Origin: Prunus persica
Taxonomy: Eukaryota; Streptophyta; Magnoliopsida; Rosales; Rosaceae
Direction: 5' to 3'
Length of the DNA stretch: 64,000 bases
NCBI RefSeq assembly: GCF_000346465.2
Contig: NC_034009.1
Location: 4,425,269 to 4,489,268, forward strand
Part shown: piece after piece, positions 33,585 to 43,649 of the stretch
How positions within the stretch are numbered: position 1 is the first letter of the stretch
How the letters are laid out: each line of letters opens with the position of its first letter
Program-made: the position numbers and the translations under genes
Notes under the pieces: model-generated
Told to the model about the DNA's origin: nothing
What the model saw: only the letters and a program-made list of their open reading frames with translations
The model's database searches: none

Positions 33585-33965
33585 ATGGAGCGATGGATCA
33601 TCATCATATCGTTGATTTTTGCACTGATTACCATGTGTGAGGGTACTATTTGTGGAATTATCAATGGCTTGGTTCCAAAGGCGGATGTTCTCGTTCATTG
33701 TAAATCCGAACAAGACGATCTTGGCGTTCACCTAATTCACTACAATGCTACCTATGAGTTTGAATTCAAGCCCAACATTTGGGGAACTACACAATTCTAT
33801 TGCAGCTTTACGTGGCCATCCCGAATTGAATGGTTCGACATTTACAAACACCAGAGGGATGAACTGTTGTATTGTTTGTGGATGGTCAAGCCTGATGGTC
33901 CATGTAGGTACAATCGTTTCAGCAAGAGCTTTGCTGATTGCTATAAATGGAACAACAAAATTTGA
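33585..33965 (+). CDS. S-protein homologue (SPH) 6, shifted-cysteine type
   Basis: A 126-residue S1-family protein. Signal peptide MERWIIIISLIFALITMCEG. The mature protein begins TICGIINGLVP, lacking the THVK residues of other members and carrying a cysteine close to the predicted N terminus. VHCKSEQDDLG, GTTQFYCSFTW, EWFDIYKHQRD, GPCRYN and DCYKWNNKI follow. The first cysteine of the usual CxxC is absent (ELLYCLW), so the total stays six. TATAAAT at 33524-33530. The start at 33585 opens the signal peptide; the in-frame ATG at 33459 is upstream of the TATA box. Sister genes at 37731 and 40326. Confidence 0.93.
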   Translation: MERWIIIISLIFALITMCEGTICGIINGLVPKADVLVHCKSEQDDLGVHLIHYNATYEFEFKPNIWGTTQFYCSFTWPSRIEWFDIYKHQRDELLYCLWMVKPDGPCRYNRFSKSFADCYKWNNKI

Positions 33966-34142
33966 TGTGCGTATACGGCTGATGGTTGTTACAGTCTTGT
34001 CAAGGATTCCCCTAAGTTGTGTTCTAGTTATGCATCCACAAATTAATGTTCTTTTTTGGGATGAGTTCATGAATTAATGTTTTTTTTTATAAGATTCGAA
34101 AGGATCTAAAAGTGAGTGAAGTTCATTAATAAGAAATAAAAA

Positions 34143-34260
34143 TGCAAGGGGCTGGCTAGTGAGTTATACCTCAGTTGGTTGAGTTTTTCCACCTCTATCA
34201 ATGTGGACAAAGATTCAAAACTCCTTTATGTTGATTGTTTGTCCAAAAATGATCATTTCA
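34143..34260 (+). mobile_element. SINE-like, tRNA-derived segment (copy 1)
   Basis: GCAAGGGGCTGGCTAGTGAG, CCTCAGTTGGTTGAG (A-box like) and AAGATTCAAAACTCC (B-box like), ending TTGATTGTTTGTCC. Matching copies follow the genes at 37731 and 40326 at the same distance, so the insertion predates their duplication. Confidence 0.45.
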
Positions 34261-34540
34261 AAAAACATAACAAAATGCAAATGACAACATAAACCTCACT
34301 GAATGTATGTGCAATCTAATCTCAAAAGCAAACTTTGTCATTTGTAGAATTTTTTTATATATAAAATAATCAATCTTTGAACGAAAAATTAACGGAAAGG
34401 AATTTTGTGAGAAAAATTTAAAACCTTAGAGGGTGTTTGTGTAATTTCAAAAACTTCATGGAGTTTTGTAATAACACCGAAAACCTCAGAGGGTGTTACT
34501 ATAAATAATTCTTTTTTAAAAAACAATATCCATTGAGAAA

Positions 34541-35069
34541 GAGATGGCAATTTTCCCTGCTGGTAAGGGTACCCTTACCAGTGAAGACCCGTCTTCGTGG
34601 GGCTTCGACCCTAATTGGTTGGGTATGAAGGATAAAAAACAGGTATGGGGATGGGGATGGGTTCGGGGAATTTTTCATGTATGGTATTCGGGAAGGGGCG
34701 GGGTTGGTATTCTAATCCCCAACCCGAACCCACCTCGTTTAAATTTTATATATATATGGTGATGCTACCTCTATAATGATGATCATGTCTTGGACATGTA
34801 GTTTTGACATGTATTAATATTTAATTTTTATTTAATAACAATTGAATTGATACATATCTTGTGTTCATAGTATTTTTTTTTTCGTTTAACAAAGTAGTTT
34901 TTTATTGATTTTTTTTTCATAATGGGGCGGGTTGGGGAACCCATTCCCCAATGGAAGTGGAGATAGAGAATCCCCAATTTGAATATTACAGGTATGAAGG
35001 CAGGAATGGAGAACGGAGACGGGAATGAAAATGACATACCCACCTCAAATTCAATCCATTATCATCCCT
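34541..35069. mobile_element. hAT-like MITE, GGGATGG family
   Basis: The left end GAGATGGCAAT and the reverse complement of the right end, AGGGATGATAAT, are inverted. The flanks TTGAGAAA and ATAAGAAA are each one base from TTAAGAAA, the single uninterrupted sequence at the matching spot of block B (near 38712), giving an 8-bp target duplication. Internal GGGGATGGGTTCGGGGAAT repeats in inverted form near the other end. No transposase. Confidence 0.75.
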
Positions 35070-35918
35070 ATAAGAAAACCACCAGTAGGCCTCACGTGGC
35101 CATTAGCCCCCCAAATATACAGTATTATCAATTCAATTTGCTTTAACACTGTAAAAATATATTTATTATATTTAAAAAAAGAGAGAAGTTTTTTTCTTCT
35201 AGTCCCACCCCTAATTGGGAACTTATTCAAGGCTTCCATACATAGTGGCAACCTATGTACACACTATATTTTTCATTTTTGATAAATAATATTTGGATAT
35301 AAAGCATATCACTCACCAATGAAAAAAGAAAATAATGAAATATGAAATATTTATGATTAAATTTAATCTAATCAAACATATTTAACATAAATGTAAAATA
35401 TAAATGAAATTCTAGATAAAATTATTTTGATTATATAAAATACAAACATAACTCCATCAAATGACTTAAAATGTTCTTGGGAGGAGTCGTGGGGTATTCT
35501 TTTTCCTTGACCAGATTTATTTGCTTTGGTTGGTTTTTATGGCAAGAAGTTAAGGAGGCCACTCTGTGGCTCCTCTTACTGTTGATTATTTTTAAGTGTA
35601 CTTCGTGTTTGCTAGTTGCTAATGAAGTTATTCCATTGTATAAAAATTACTTAAAATATTCATAACATTTTCAATTACAATTACCTACACAAGCAAAATA
35701 AATATGAAATTTACTAGATTGAATTGTACTGGATTGATGAGATTCTCACAAGCAAATGCATCATTTAATCCAATTATGTCATTTTAGAAATTAGGGATCA
35801 ATCCAGTCCGCCAAATCATTAAAACCAATTAAAATTAAATTGGATTGGATTGGATCAATCGGTTTGAACAATTGAATTGGATCTTGCACCCCGTAATATT
35901 GGAAATGACGTGGGACTA

Positions 35919-36063
35919 ATTATTTAGTGTTCTTCTATTCTCCAAGATATTTGTGTATCTCCTCTCACAGTTATCCATTTTATCGAGCGGCAAACATGTT
36001 AGCTGCCAATTTAGCTGATCTTGACCATCAATATATAATCATTCATGTATTTTGTAATTTTTA
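35919..36063 (+). promoter_or_regulatory. orphan SPH upstream segment without gene
   Basis: AGTGTTCTTCTATTCTCCAA through TATCTCCTCTCAC, TTATCGAGCGGCAAACATG and CATTCATGTATTTTGTAATT closely match 37255-37400 and 33140-33250 upstream of the SPH genes, but no SPH sequence follows. Likely the trace of a deleted or partial gene duplication. Confidence 0.6.
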
Positions 36064-36473
36064 TTACGTAATATTTCATGTGGCTTTTACTGTTTATTTC
36101 TCACTTTTATAGAATATTTTATGTTTTTGAGATTGATTATTGTGCTTAGATGACAAAACCCTCCTAACCCCATAATATTCTTAAAACCACACCCTAGGCC
36201 CCCTCTCCTAAAAACCCTTCTAGAGTCGTTTTCATTTTGAGGGGGAGGAAGCCACTGTTCTTCCTCCCCTCTCCCCTTTCCCCTCTTCTCTTCCTCTCTC
36301 TCTTCTTCCCTCATTTTCAGAGACAAAAGGTTTTCCCTATTTGTCTTCGTTTTGTTATGATTTTCCTCCAACCATAACAGGCGGCTGTGTCTCGGCCTCA
36401 AATCTCCACCACCATCCTTTTTGTGGTTTTTTTAAGTCACAGAGACTCTTGGGTTCTCTGTGTAGTTTTCACC

Positions 36474-36612
36474 TCTCTTTTTGTGAAAGCTTTTCACCTC
36501 TCCTTTTGTGAGAGATGTAAACCTCTCCTTCGTGAGAGCTTTTCATCTCTCCTTCATGAGAGCTTTTCGTCTCTCATTTGTAAGAGCTTTTCATCTCTCT
36601 TTTGTGAGAGTT
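36474..36612. repeat. 24-bp minisatellite
   Basis: About six copies of GTGAGAGCTTTTCATCTCTC with small changes. Because 24 is a multiple of three it keeps an open frame encoding repeated LSFVRAFH, but nothing supports translation. Confidence 0.85.
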
Positions 36613-37730
36613 TTATTTGTAGTGTTATGGCTTGGTTTTTTCAAACTTCATCTCTTTGTGGGTCCAAAGCCCTCCATCTTTCTTGTTCGAGTTTTCATAG
36701 TTGATGATCTTATAAGTCCACAGCTGAGACTCAAATCTGGTTTTTCGTAGTTTCATGAAGTATTATGTCTATTGAAATTTTTTTTTTATCATGAAGTTTA
36801 TTTGGGTTAGTGAATCTGTATTATTGCACTTTCTTCTTTGCACTCCAAAAGACAGAGAAGATATGTCATGGCTCGAGACATTGTGAAAAAAAAAATATTT
36901 TGAGGAAAAAAACTAATGTTAGGGAATACATAGATGAATATATCCCTTGCATCGAATTTTTTTTTTTCATATGTAAGGTTAAATCTGATGGTGTTCAAAA
37001 AACTGGAGTTTGTTTTTCCTAAATTTTTCTGTAAAAGTTGTGCGATGATGGTGAGTCGTGGCTGCGTTCAATGGATGAAAGATATCTATTGAAGATATAA
37101 ACGTATAAAAGTTATATAAATGAATACAAATTAACCGAATAAAATAAGATAAAATAAAATAGAAGATGTGGCACGTAACTTGGATTGCCAGGTCATATGC
37201 CATGTCAGTTGTTAACACAAAATTAAGAGTTAGTGCCCGTAGCATCAGTATTTAGCGTTCTTCTATTGTCCAAGATATTTGGTATCTCCTCTCACAACAC
37301 AACTATCCATATTTATCGAGTGGCAAATATGGTAGCTAACAATTTAGCTAATATCATGGCCATCCATATATAAACATTCATGCATTCTGTAATTTTACAT
37401 CATATGTTCTTTTCAGATTAAAATTTCACTTGTATACAAGCATTTATAGTATATGAAATTTCCAAAGAGAATTCCCTTTGTAATTGATATTCATTTATAA
37501 AAAAAAGCATTTATAGTATTCTACAACTAAAATATATATCTTGTACCAATGAAAAGAAAATATATAACTTACCTAGGAAAGAAAAAGGATGAATAATATA
37601 ACTTGGACAACTTTCATAGTATTTATTGTTGATGAGGTATGTGTGGATGTCTCCAGAACACTCTTGCCCTATAAATTTCTGCGCATCCCACACACTAAAT
37701 GTGTGTCAACATACAAAAATACAAGCAAAG

Positions 37731-38117
37731 ATGGAGCGATGGATCATCATCATATTGTTGCTTTTTGCACTGATTACCATGTGTAGTGGTAGACAACAAG
37801 TTTGTGGAATTATCAATGGTTTGGTTCCAGAATCGGATGTTCTTGTTCATTGTAAATCCAAACAAGACGATCTTGGCGTTCACCTACTTCACTACAATGC
37901 TCTCTATGAGTTTAAATTCAAGCCCAACTTTTGGGGAACTACACAATTCTACTGCAGCTTTACGTGGCCATCCCGAATTGAATGGTTCGACATTTACAAA
38001 TTCCAGAGGGATGCAGGGAAGTTTTGTTACTGGATGATCAAGCCTGATGGTCCATGTAGGTACAATGGTCTCAGCAAGAGCTTTGATAAGTGCTATAAAT
38101 GGAACCAAAAAATTTGA
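37731..38117 (+). CDS. S-protein homologue (SPH) 7, shifted-cysteine type
   Basis: A 128-residue S1-family protein, sister to the gene at 33585. Signal peptide MERWIIIILLLFALITMCSG. Mature start RQQVCGIINGLVP with the N-terminal cysteine; then VHCKSKQDDLGVHLL, GTTQFYCSFTW, EWFDIYKFQRD, AGKFCYWMIKPDGPCRYN and KCYKWNQKI. The first cysteine of CxxC is absent. TATAAAT at 37670-37676. The in-frame ATG at 37626 is upstream of the TATA box and is rejected as start. Confidence 0.93.
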   Translation: MERWIIIILLLFALITMCSGRQQVCGIINGLVPESDVLVHCKSKQDDLGVHLLHYNALYEFKFKPNFWGTTQFYCSFTWPSRIEWFDIYKFQRDAGKFCYWMIKPDGPCRYNGLSKSFDKCYKWNQKI

Positions 38118-38315
38118 TGTGCGTATACGGCTGATGGTTGTTACAATCTTGTCAAGGATTCCTTTAAGTTGTGTTCTAGTTATGCAGCCACGAATTAATG
38201 TTCTTTTTTGGGCTGAGTTCATGAATTAATGTTTTTGTTTTATAAGATTCGAAAGGATTCGAAAGGATCTGAAAGTGAGTGAAGTTTGTATTCATTAATA
38301 AGAAATAAAAATGCA

Positions 38316-38430
38316 AGGGGCTGGCTGGCTGAGGCGGTATACGTCTGTTGGTTGTGCTTTTCCACCTCCATCAATGTAGACAAAGGTTCAAAACCTTTTT
38401 TTGTTGATTGTTTGTCCAAAAATGATGATT
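38316..38430 (+). mobile_element. SINE-like, tRNA-derived segment (copy 2)
   Basis: GCAAGGGGCTGGCTGGCTGA, TCTGTTGGTTGTGC and AAAGGTTCAAAACC at the same place after the gene as copy 1, ending TTGATTGTTTGTCC. Confidence 0.45.
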
Positions 38431-39288
38431 TAATAAAAACAAAAAATAAAACAAGACTTATGCAAATGACAACATAAATCTCAATGAATGTATGTGCAAT
38501 TTAATCTCTAAGGCGAACTTTGTCATTGTAGAATTTTTTATATATAAAATCATCAATCTTTGAACGAAAAATCAATGAAATTGTGAGAACAATTTAAAAC
38601 TTTAGAGAGTATTTATATAATTTTTAAAACTTTAAGGAATTTTGTGATAACACCAAAAATCTCATAGAGTGTTACTATAAATAACTCTTTTTTTTAAAAA
38701 GCAATATGCATTAAGAAAACCACCGATAGGCCTCACGTGGCCTGCCCCCCAAATGTACAATATTTCTATTCAGTTTGCTTTAACACTTTAAAATATATTT
38801 AAAAAAAAGATGAGTTTTTTTCTTCTAGTTCCACCCCTAATTGGGAACTTATTCAAGGCTTGCGTACATAGTGGCAACCTATGTACACACTATATTTTTC
38901 ATTGTTGATAATTAATATTTCGATATAAAGCATATCACTCACCAATGAAAAAAATACAATAATGAAATATGAAACATTTATCGTTAAGTTTAATCTAATT
39001 AAATATATTTAATATAAATATAAAATATAAATGAAATGCTAGACAAAATTATTTTTGTTATATAAAATATTAAACATAACTCCATTAAATGACTTAAAAT
39101 GTTCTTTGGAGGAGTGGTGATACTCTTTTTCCTTGACTGAATTTATCTTCTTTAGTTGTTTTTTGTGACAAGAATTTAATGAGGCCACTCTATGGCTCCT
39201 CGTACTTTGTGTTTGCCTGTTGCTAATGAAGTTATTCTATTGTATAAAAATTACCTAACACAAGAAACAGACTAAATACAAGAAAAAC

Positions 39289-39968
39289 TGGGATTAGACA
39301 AACCTAGCAACCAAAAAACTAGAGACCACCTAAAATGATCAATTTAGCAACAAATTTAAACAGTACAAACAACACATATGAAGCATAAACTCATAAAATT
39401 ATTTACACAATATTTAACATACATTTAAACAAAAGGAAAACAAGTAGATATGCAACATAAAAGGGAAACAACAACAAAAATTCACGGCATAAAATTCGAA
39501 AAACGGTTTTTCTTCAAAATACAAAACAAACAATAACTATTATTTTAGTCAACTTATTAGTGAAATCTTAACAAAAAAAAGTATCCTTGAAATAATCTAG
39601 TGGCTGGATTTTAAGTATAATGCATGCAACAGAGATGCGTGAGAGAAAGCTTACGAGAGTGAAGCAGAAAAAGATAAAGTTTGAACTAAACCAAGAAAAA
39701 CATTACCTAATAGTTTAAATACAAATCGTCAAACAAAGTAGGGCAAATATTCAAATAGCTCATATATACTCATATATTATTATTCTTCTCTAATATGGAT
39801 GTATTTATAAAGACGTACAACCCTAAATAAAATAAGAAATAAATCCAAATTACAATAGAAAATAAATATAAATTACAATAGGAAATAAATCTAAATTATC
39901 ATAGGACTAGATAAATGGGTAAGAAATCAAAATCCTAACATAGTAAGGAAACTAAGGACTCGCCAACA
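39289..39968 (-). mobile_element. possible solo LTR
   Basis: On the minus strand the segment runs from TGTTGGCGAGTCCTTAG to GTTTGTCTAATCCCA (TG...CA) with a TATAAATA-type box in the middle, like a copia LTR. It begins where blocks A and B stop matching. The 5-bp flanks do not match, so the ends may be slightly misplaced. Confidence 0.4.
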
Positions 39969-40325
39969 CAAATTACAATGCAGCTTTTGGAAACTATATA
40001 TATATATGATATCTCCTCCATGGATTTCTGTAATTTTACATCTTATGTTATTTTTAGATTAAAATTTCACTTGTGTGGTAATAGAATATGATGAGGATTC
40101 TCTTCTTGACCAAAAAACAAGAAAAAAAGAAAAAAAGCATTTATAGTATTGTACCCAAATATATATATATATATATATATCTTGTCAATGAAAAGATATA
40201 GCCTATGAAAGAAAAAGGATGAATATATTAGGTATGTGTGGATGTCTCTAGAACACTCCTGCCCTATAAATTTCTAGGCATCCCACACACTAAATGTGTC
40301 TCAACATACAAAAATACAAGCAGAG

Positions 40326-40709
40326 ATGGAGCGATGGATCATCATCATATTGTTGATTTTTGCACTCATTACCACGTGTGAGGGTATGACTTGTGGAATT
40401 ATCAATGGTTTACTGAATCCAAAGTCGGATGTTCTCGTTCATTGTAAATCCGAAAATGACGATCTTGGCGTTCACCAACTCCAGTACAATGCTAGCTTTG
40501 AGTTTCATTTCTCGCCCAACTTTTGGGGAACTACACAATTCTACTGCAGCTTTGTGTGGCCATCCCGAATTGAATGGTTCGACGTTTACAAACACAAGAG
40601 GGATGCATTTGATTTATGTTTGTGGATGGTCAAGCATGATGGTCCATGTAGGTTCGATCATGGCCACCAGAGCTTTGATGATTGCTTTAAATGGAACAAC
40701 AGAATTTGA
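40326..40709 (+). CDS. S-protein homologue (SPH) 8, shifted-cysteine type
   Basis: A 127-residue S1-family protein, third of the MERWII group. Signal peptide MERWIIIILLIFALITTCEG. Mature start MTCGIINGLLNP, then VHCKSENDDLG, GTTQFYCSFVW, EWFDVYKHKRD, FDLCLWMVKHDGPCRFDHG and DCFKWNNRI. It has the N-terminal cysteine and lacks the first CxxC cysteine, like its two sisters. TATAAAT at 40265-40271. Its upstream region is only partly collinear with blocks A and B. Confidence 0.93.
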   Translation: MERWIIIILLIFALITTCEGMTCGIINGLLNPKSDVLVHCKSENDDLGVHQLQYNASFEFHFSPNFWGTTQFYCSFVWPSRIEWFDVYKHKRDAFDLCLWMVKHDGPCRFDHGHQSFDDCFKWNNRI

Positions 40710-40894
40710 TGTGCGTATACGGCTGATGGTTGTTACAGTCTTATCAAGGATTCCTCTCAGTTGTGTTCTAGTTATCCATTCATGAATTAATGTTCTTTTT
40801 TGGTCTGAGTTCCATGAAGTAATGTTTTTTTAATAAGAATCGAAAGGATTTAAAATTTAGTGAAGTTTGTGTTCATTAATAAGAAATAAAAATG

Positions 40895-41010
40895 CAAGGG
40901 GCTTGGAGTGTAATATATCTCAACTGGTTGAGCTTTTTCATCTTCATTCATGTGGGCAAAAGTTCGAAATCTTTTTTTGTTGTTTGTTTGTCCAAAAATG
41001 ATTATTTCAT
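40895..41010 (+). mobile_element. SINE-like, tRNA-derived segment (copy 3)
   Basis: GCAAGGGGCTTGGAGTG, CTCAACTGGTTGAGC and AAAAGTTCGAAATC in the same order and position as the copies after 33585 and 37731. Confidence 0.45.
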
Positions 41011-41089
41011 AAAAGCAAAAAAAAAAAAAAACAAACTTATGCAAATAATAAAATAAATCTCAATGAATGTATGTGCAATTTAAAACCTT

Positions 41090-42037
41090 AGAAGGTGTTC
41101 GTGTAATTTATAAAATGTCATGGGGTTTTGTGCCTCACCCACCTTATCTTCAAAATTCACAAAACCCCCCCCCCAAATACAACTTTTTGTGGAAGAAAAG
41201 TAAACTGTATTCCTATTTGTTTTTCTCTATTTTCTTGTTGTACCCCTTATTTCAATTCAAAATATTAAATTCACAAAATTGTCAAGCCTCGATCCGGAAA
41301 TAAGGAATATTCCCGAATCAAGGTGCGTGAATTGAACGAAATAAAATAAAAAGACTAAAAAATTGGTTTAAATACATTTCCCTTATAAAAATAAAAATAA
41401 TTTTACAAGTGTACAAGATATAAATAACAATTTATCACTCTTAACTAATCCAACTTGTCCAATTTAGTCCTTGTCTTGCTATCGATCTGAAAAATAAAAT
41501 AGGTAAGGGATGAGCAAACCACCGATTAATGAGCAGACTATATAATATGTCAGTCAAGCAATGTCATTTTACACTCTATAAAATTTAATAAAAAATACGT
41601 AATCCAAATCATATCACATCATTACTTCATATCTTGGTTATCCTTCACAAATTGTACCCAGCACGTGACCTCTATCGGCCTCACTATCCAATGTCCCCAT
41701 TTGGTACTTTATCCTTCAAATACTCTGTCACTGAAGTTCTCATGTTACATGAATATTACGTACTTCACAAAAACTCCACACATAAAAAAATTGTATGAAA
41801 TATTGCACAAATTAGACAAGCTTGACTTGAAAATATAGAGAGATTTGTAAATAGAATAAATCCATGATTTTCACATTTATCACAAATAAGAACTTTTAGA
41901 ACACATTACATAACCCAATCACCATGATAATTATAATTATAAAATCTTGCAAGACAAACCCACATGTTCTCCATCTTGTTTCTCTGTCTCTCTTCTTCTT
42001 CTTCTTCTAGCTATGGAAGTAACAAGCATATTAGAAT
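41090..42037. other. intergenic, no gene recognised
   Basis: The similarity to the other SPH 3' flanks is lost near 41115 after GTCATGGGGTTTTGTG. The rest is AT-rich, with a CTT/TTC microsatellite at about 41991-42008. Confidence 0.4.
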
Positions 42038-42168
42038 CTTAAGGGAATAAATGACTCATTCCTTTCCACCAATGATATCATAAGGGAATATGTGACTCAT
42101 TCATTTCCACCAACGATATCATAAAGGAATATGGGACTCGTTCATTTCTACTAATGATATCTTAACAC
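42038..42168. repeat. three-copy tandem repeat, about 45 bp
   Basis: TAAGGGAATA-GACTCATTC and TTCCACCAATGATATC recur three times with small changes, stopping just before the CACTA terminus. Confidence 0.8.
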
Positions 42169-42175
42169 AACTCGT

Positions 42176-42600
42176 CACTACTACAAAAAATAATAGACGA
42201 CGGGGATCCACCGTCATTGTGATGCTTTGAAAACCATCGTTAAATCAACAGCCATCTTTTGAAGTATCAAATTACGACAGCTTTTTACCGTCATTGTTTA
42301 TCCGTAAATACGATGGTTTTTAGCAATGACCGTCGTTGTTCTGATGTAAAGATGATAGTCTTTTGTTAAAAACTATCGTTGTTTATGGGTAAAGATGACA
42401 ATTTATTAAAAATTATCGTCATTTATGGGTAAAGACGTTGGTATTTTATTAAAAACTGTCGTTGATTGTATATAAAGATGATGGTATTGTTTTAAAAACG
42501 GAGACGGTATTGTGTTAACAGCGGTCATTGATTATATGTATAGACAACAATTTTTCCAAAAAAACCATCATTTTATTATCTAAATATGACGTCTAATAAG
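42176..42600 (+). mobile_element. left end of a CACTA transposon
   Basis: Begins CACTACTACAAAAAATAATA, a typical CACTA-superfamily terminus. It is followed by at least six imperfect subterminal repeats around TTAAAAACTATCGTTG and GGTAAAGATGA. A matching right end with mirrored subterminal repeats was not found in the window, so the element is truncated or its partner end is lost. Confidence 0.7.
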
Positions 42601-43185
42601 TTACCAAGTTGTCACATTTTAGTTTTTTATTTCCTATGATTCTATACAACGGTTTTAACTAGAAAGCCAAATATAATGCTTTATTAACGAATATTTACAC
42701 TCAAAAATAATTTCTTTCAAAACTTGAAGATTCAACAGTTATTACATAGTCAACCAATCTTTATTCTATTACAGACATACTTCCTACCTATAATTAGAAA
42801 TAAAGGAGCTCACAAATTCTACTAATTTGATCTGAACTTCATCAATTTATTCTTGGGTTGACTTAGCTCTACCTTCTTGCACATTTTTCAAGTTGTTGTA
42901 TTCCCCTCTCCTGTAATAACATTAGCAACGGCATGTTCTTGTAGAGGCTGTTCCAGAATTCAAAAGTCGATTGGGTAAAACTTACATACTAAACTCGAAG
43001 GTACGAGTGAATTTCATTAATAAACATAAAAAGATACACAGAGTCAGAGGGGACATAATGAGCTCTACCCTCAAATGCATCTCTATTCATAAATAAGAGT
43101 TCAACAAATACAAAATCTAAAACTAAAATCTAAAGTAATGCAATGCAATGCAATACAAAACAACACTATTTAAATTTAAAATTTA

Positions 43186-43646
43186 ACCATGCGAGGCTTG
43201 GAACTCTTAAATTCCTCAATTATTGATGCACTATTGATATTATTAGCAAACTCTCTTTCAATGTGGAGGAACATACAATCAGTAAGAAATTCATCAACTA
43301 AGGTGCGTCAAAGTCAATTCTTAATAATTCTCATACATGAGAAAGCTCGTTCTATTGTTGCTGTAGAAATAGGAAGAGTCGACACTAACTGAATCAACTT
43401 GTCAAGGAAAATGTAGTTTTCTGCCAAAGTTGTTTCCACCTATTGTTGACATAACTGAGGAAGAGTAGTGGTTTCCTTAAAGCAAGGAAGGTGATGTATA
43501 TCATTTTGAAAATGCCTGAGCTCTATTTCTAAAGCTTTCAACTCATGTGGAAGGAAATCAGTATGATGAAATTTCTCAGCAAGTTTACATATATGCTCAA
43601 TATTGAATGACTTGAAGGAATTACAAGGATCCTAGAATACTCAATT
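43186..43646 (-). pseudogene. TTF-type zinc finger / hAT-dimerisation transposase-like relic
   Basis: The minus strand gives FKSFNIEHICKLAEKFHHTD, then LPHELKALEIELRHFQND, HLPCFKETTTLPQLCQQ, stop, VETTLAENYIFLDKLIQLV, STLPISTATIERAFSCMRII and DEFLTDCMFLHIERE. This is the C-terminal hAT dimerisation region (ERAFS) of domesticated or transposon-borne TTF-type zinc finger proteins. Three in-frame stops make it non-functional. An acceptor-like TTCTAG precedes it. It lies about 1 kb from the CACTA end and may be nested in it. Confidence 0.8.
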
Positions 43647-43649
43647 TTA

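Larger units (their letters stand above)
31790..35660. repeat. duplicated SPH block A (with 36658-39255)
   Basis: From TCCAAAGCCCTCCATC to GTATAAAAATTAC this segment is collinear with 36658-39255: shared leader-like sequence, promoter, SPH gene, 3' SINE-like piece and a downstream non-coding region. Block A contains two insertions that block B lacks (32217-32954 and 34541-35069). Confidence 0.9.
36658..39255. repeat. duplicated SPH block B (with 31790-35660)
   Basis: Collinear with block A as described there; lacks both MITE insertions of block A and ends where an LTR-like insertion begins. Shared downstream phrases include GGCCTCACGTGGCC and TAATTGGGAACTTATTCAAG. Confidence 0.9.

Noticed and set aside
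36508..36750. Repeat protein with LSFVRAFH units
   Set aside because: Product of a 24-bp minisatellite whose period is a multiple of three; no start context or homologue.
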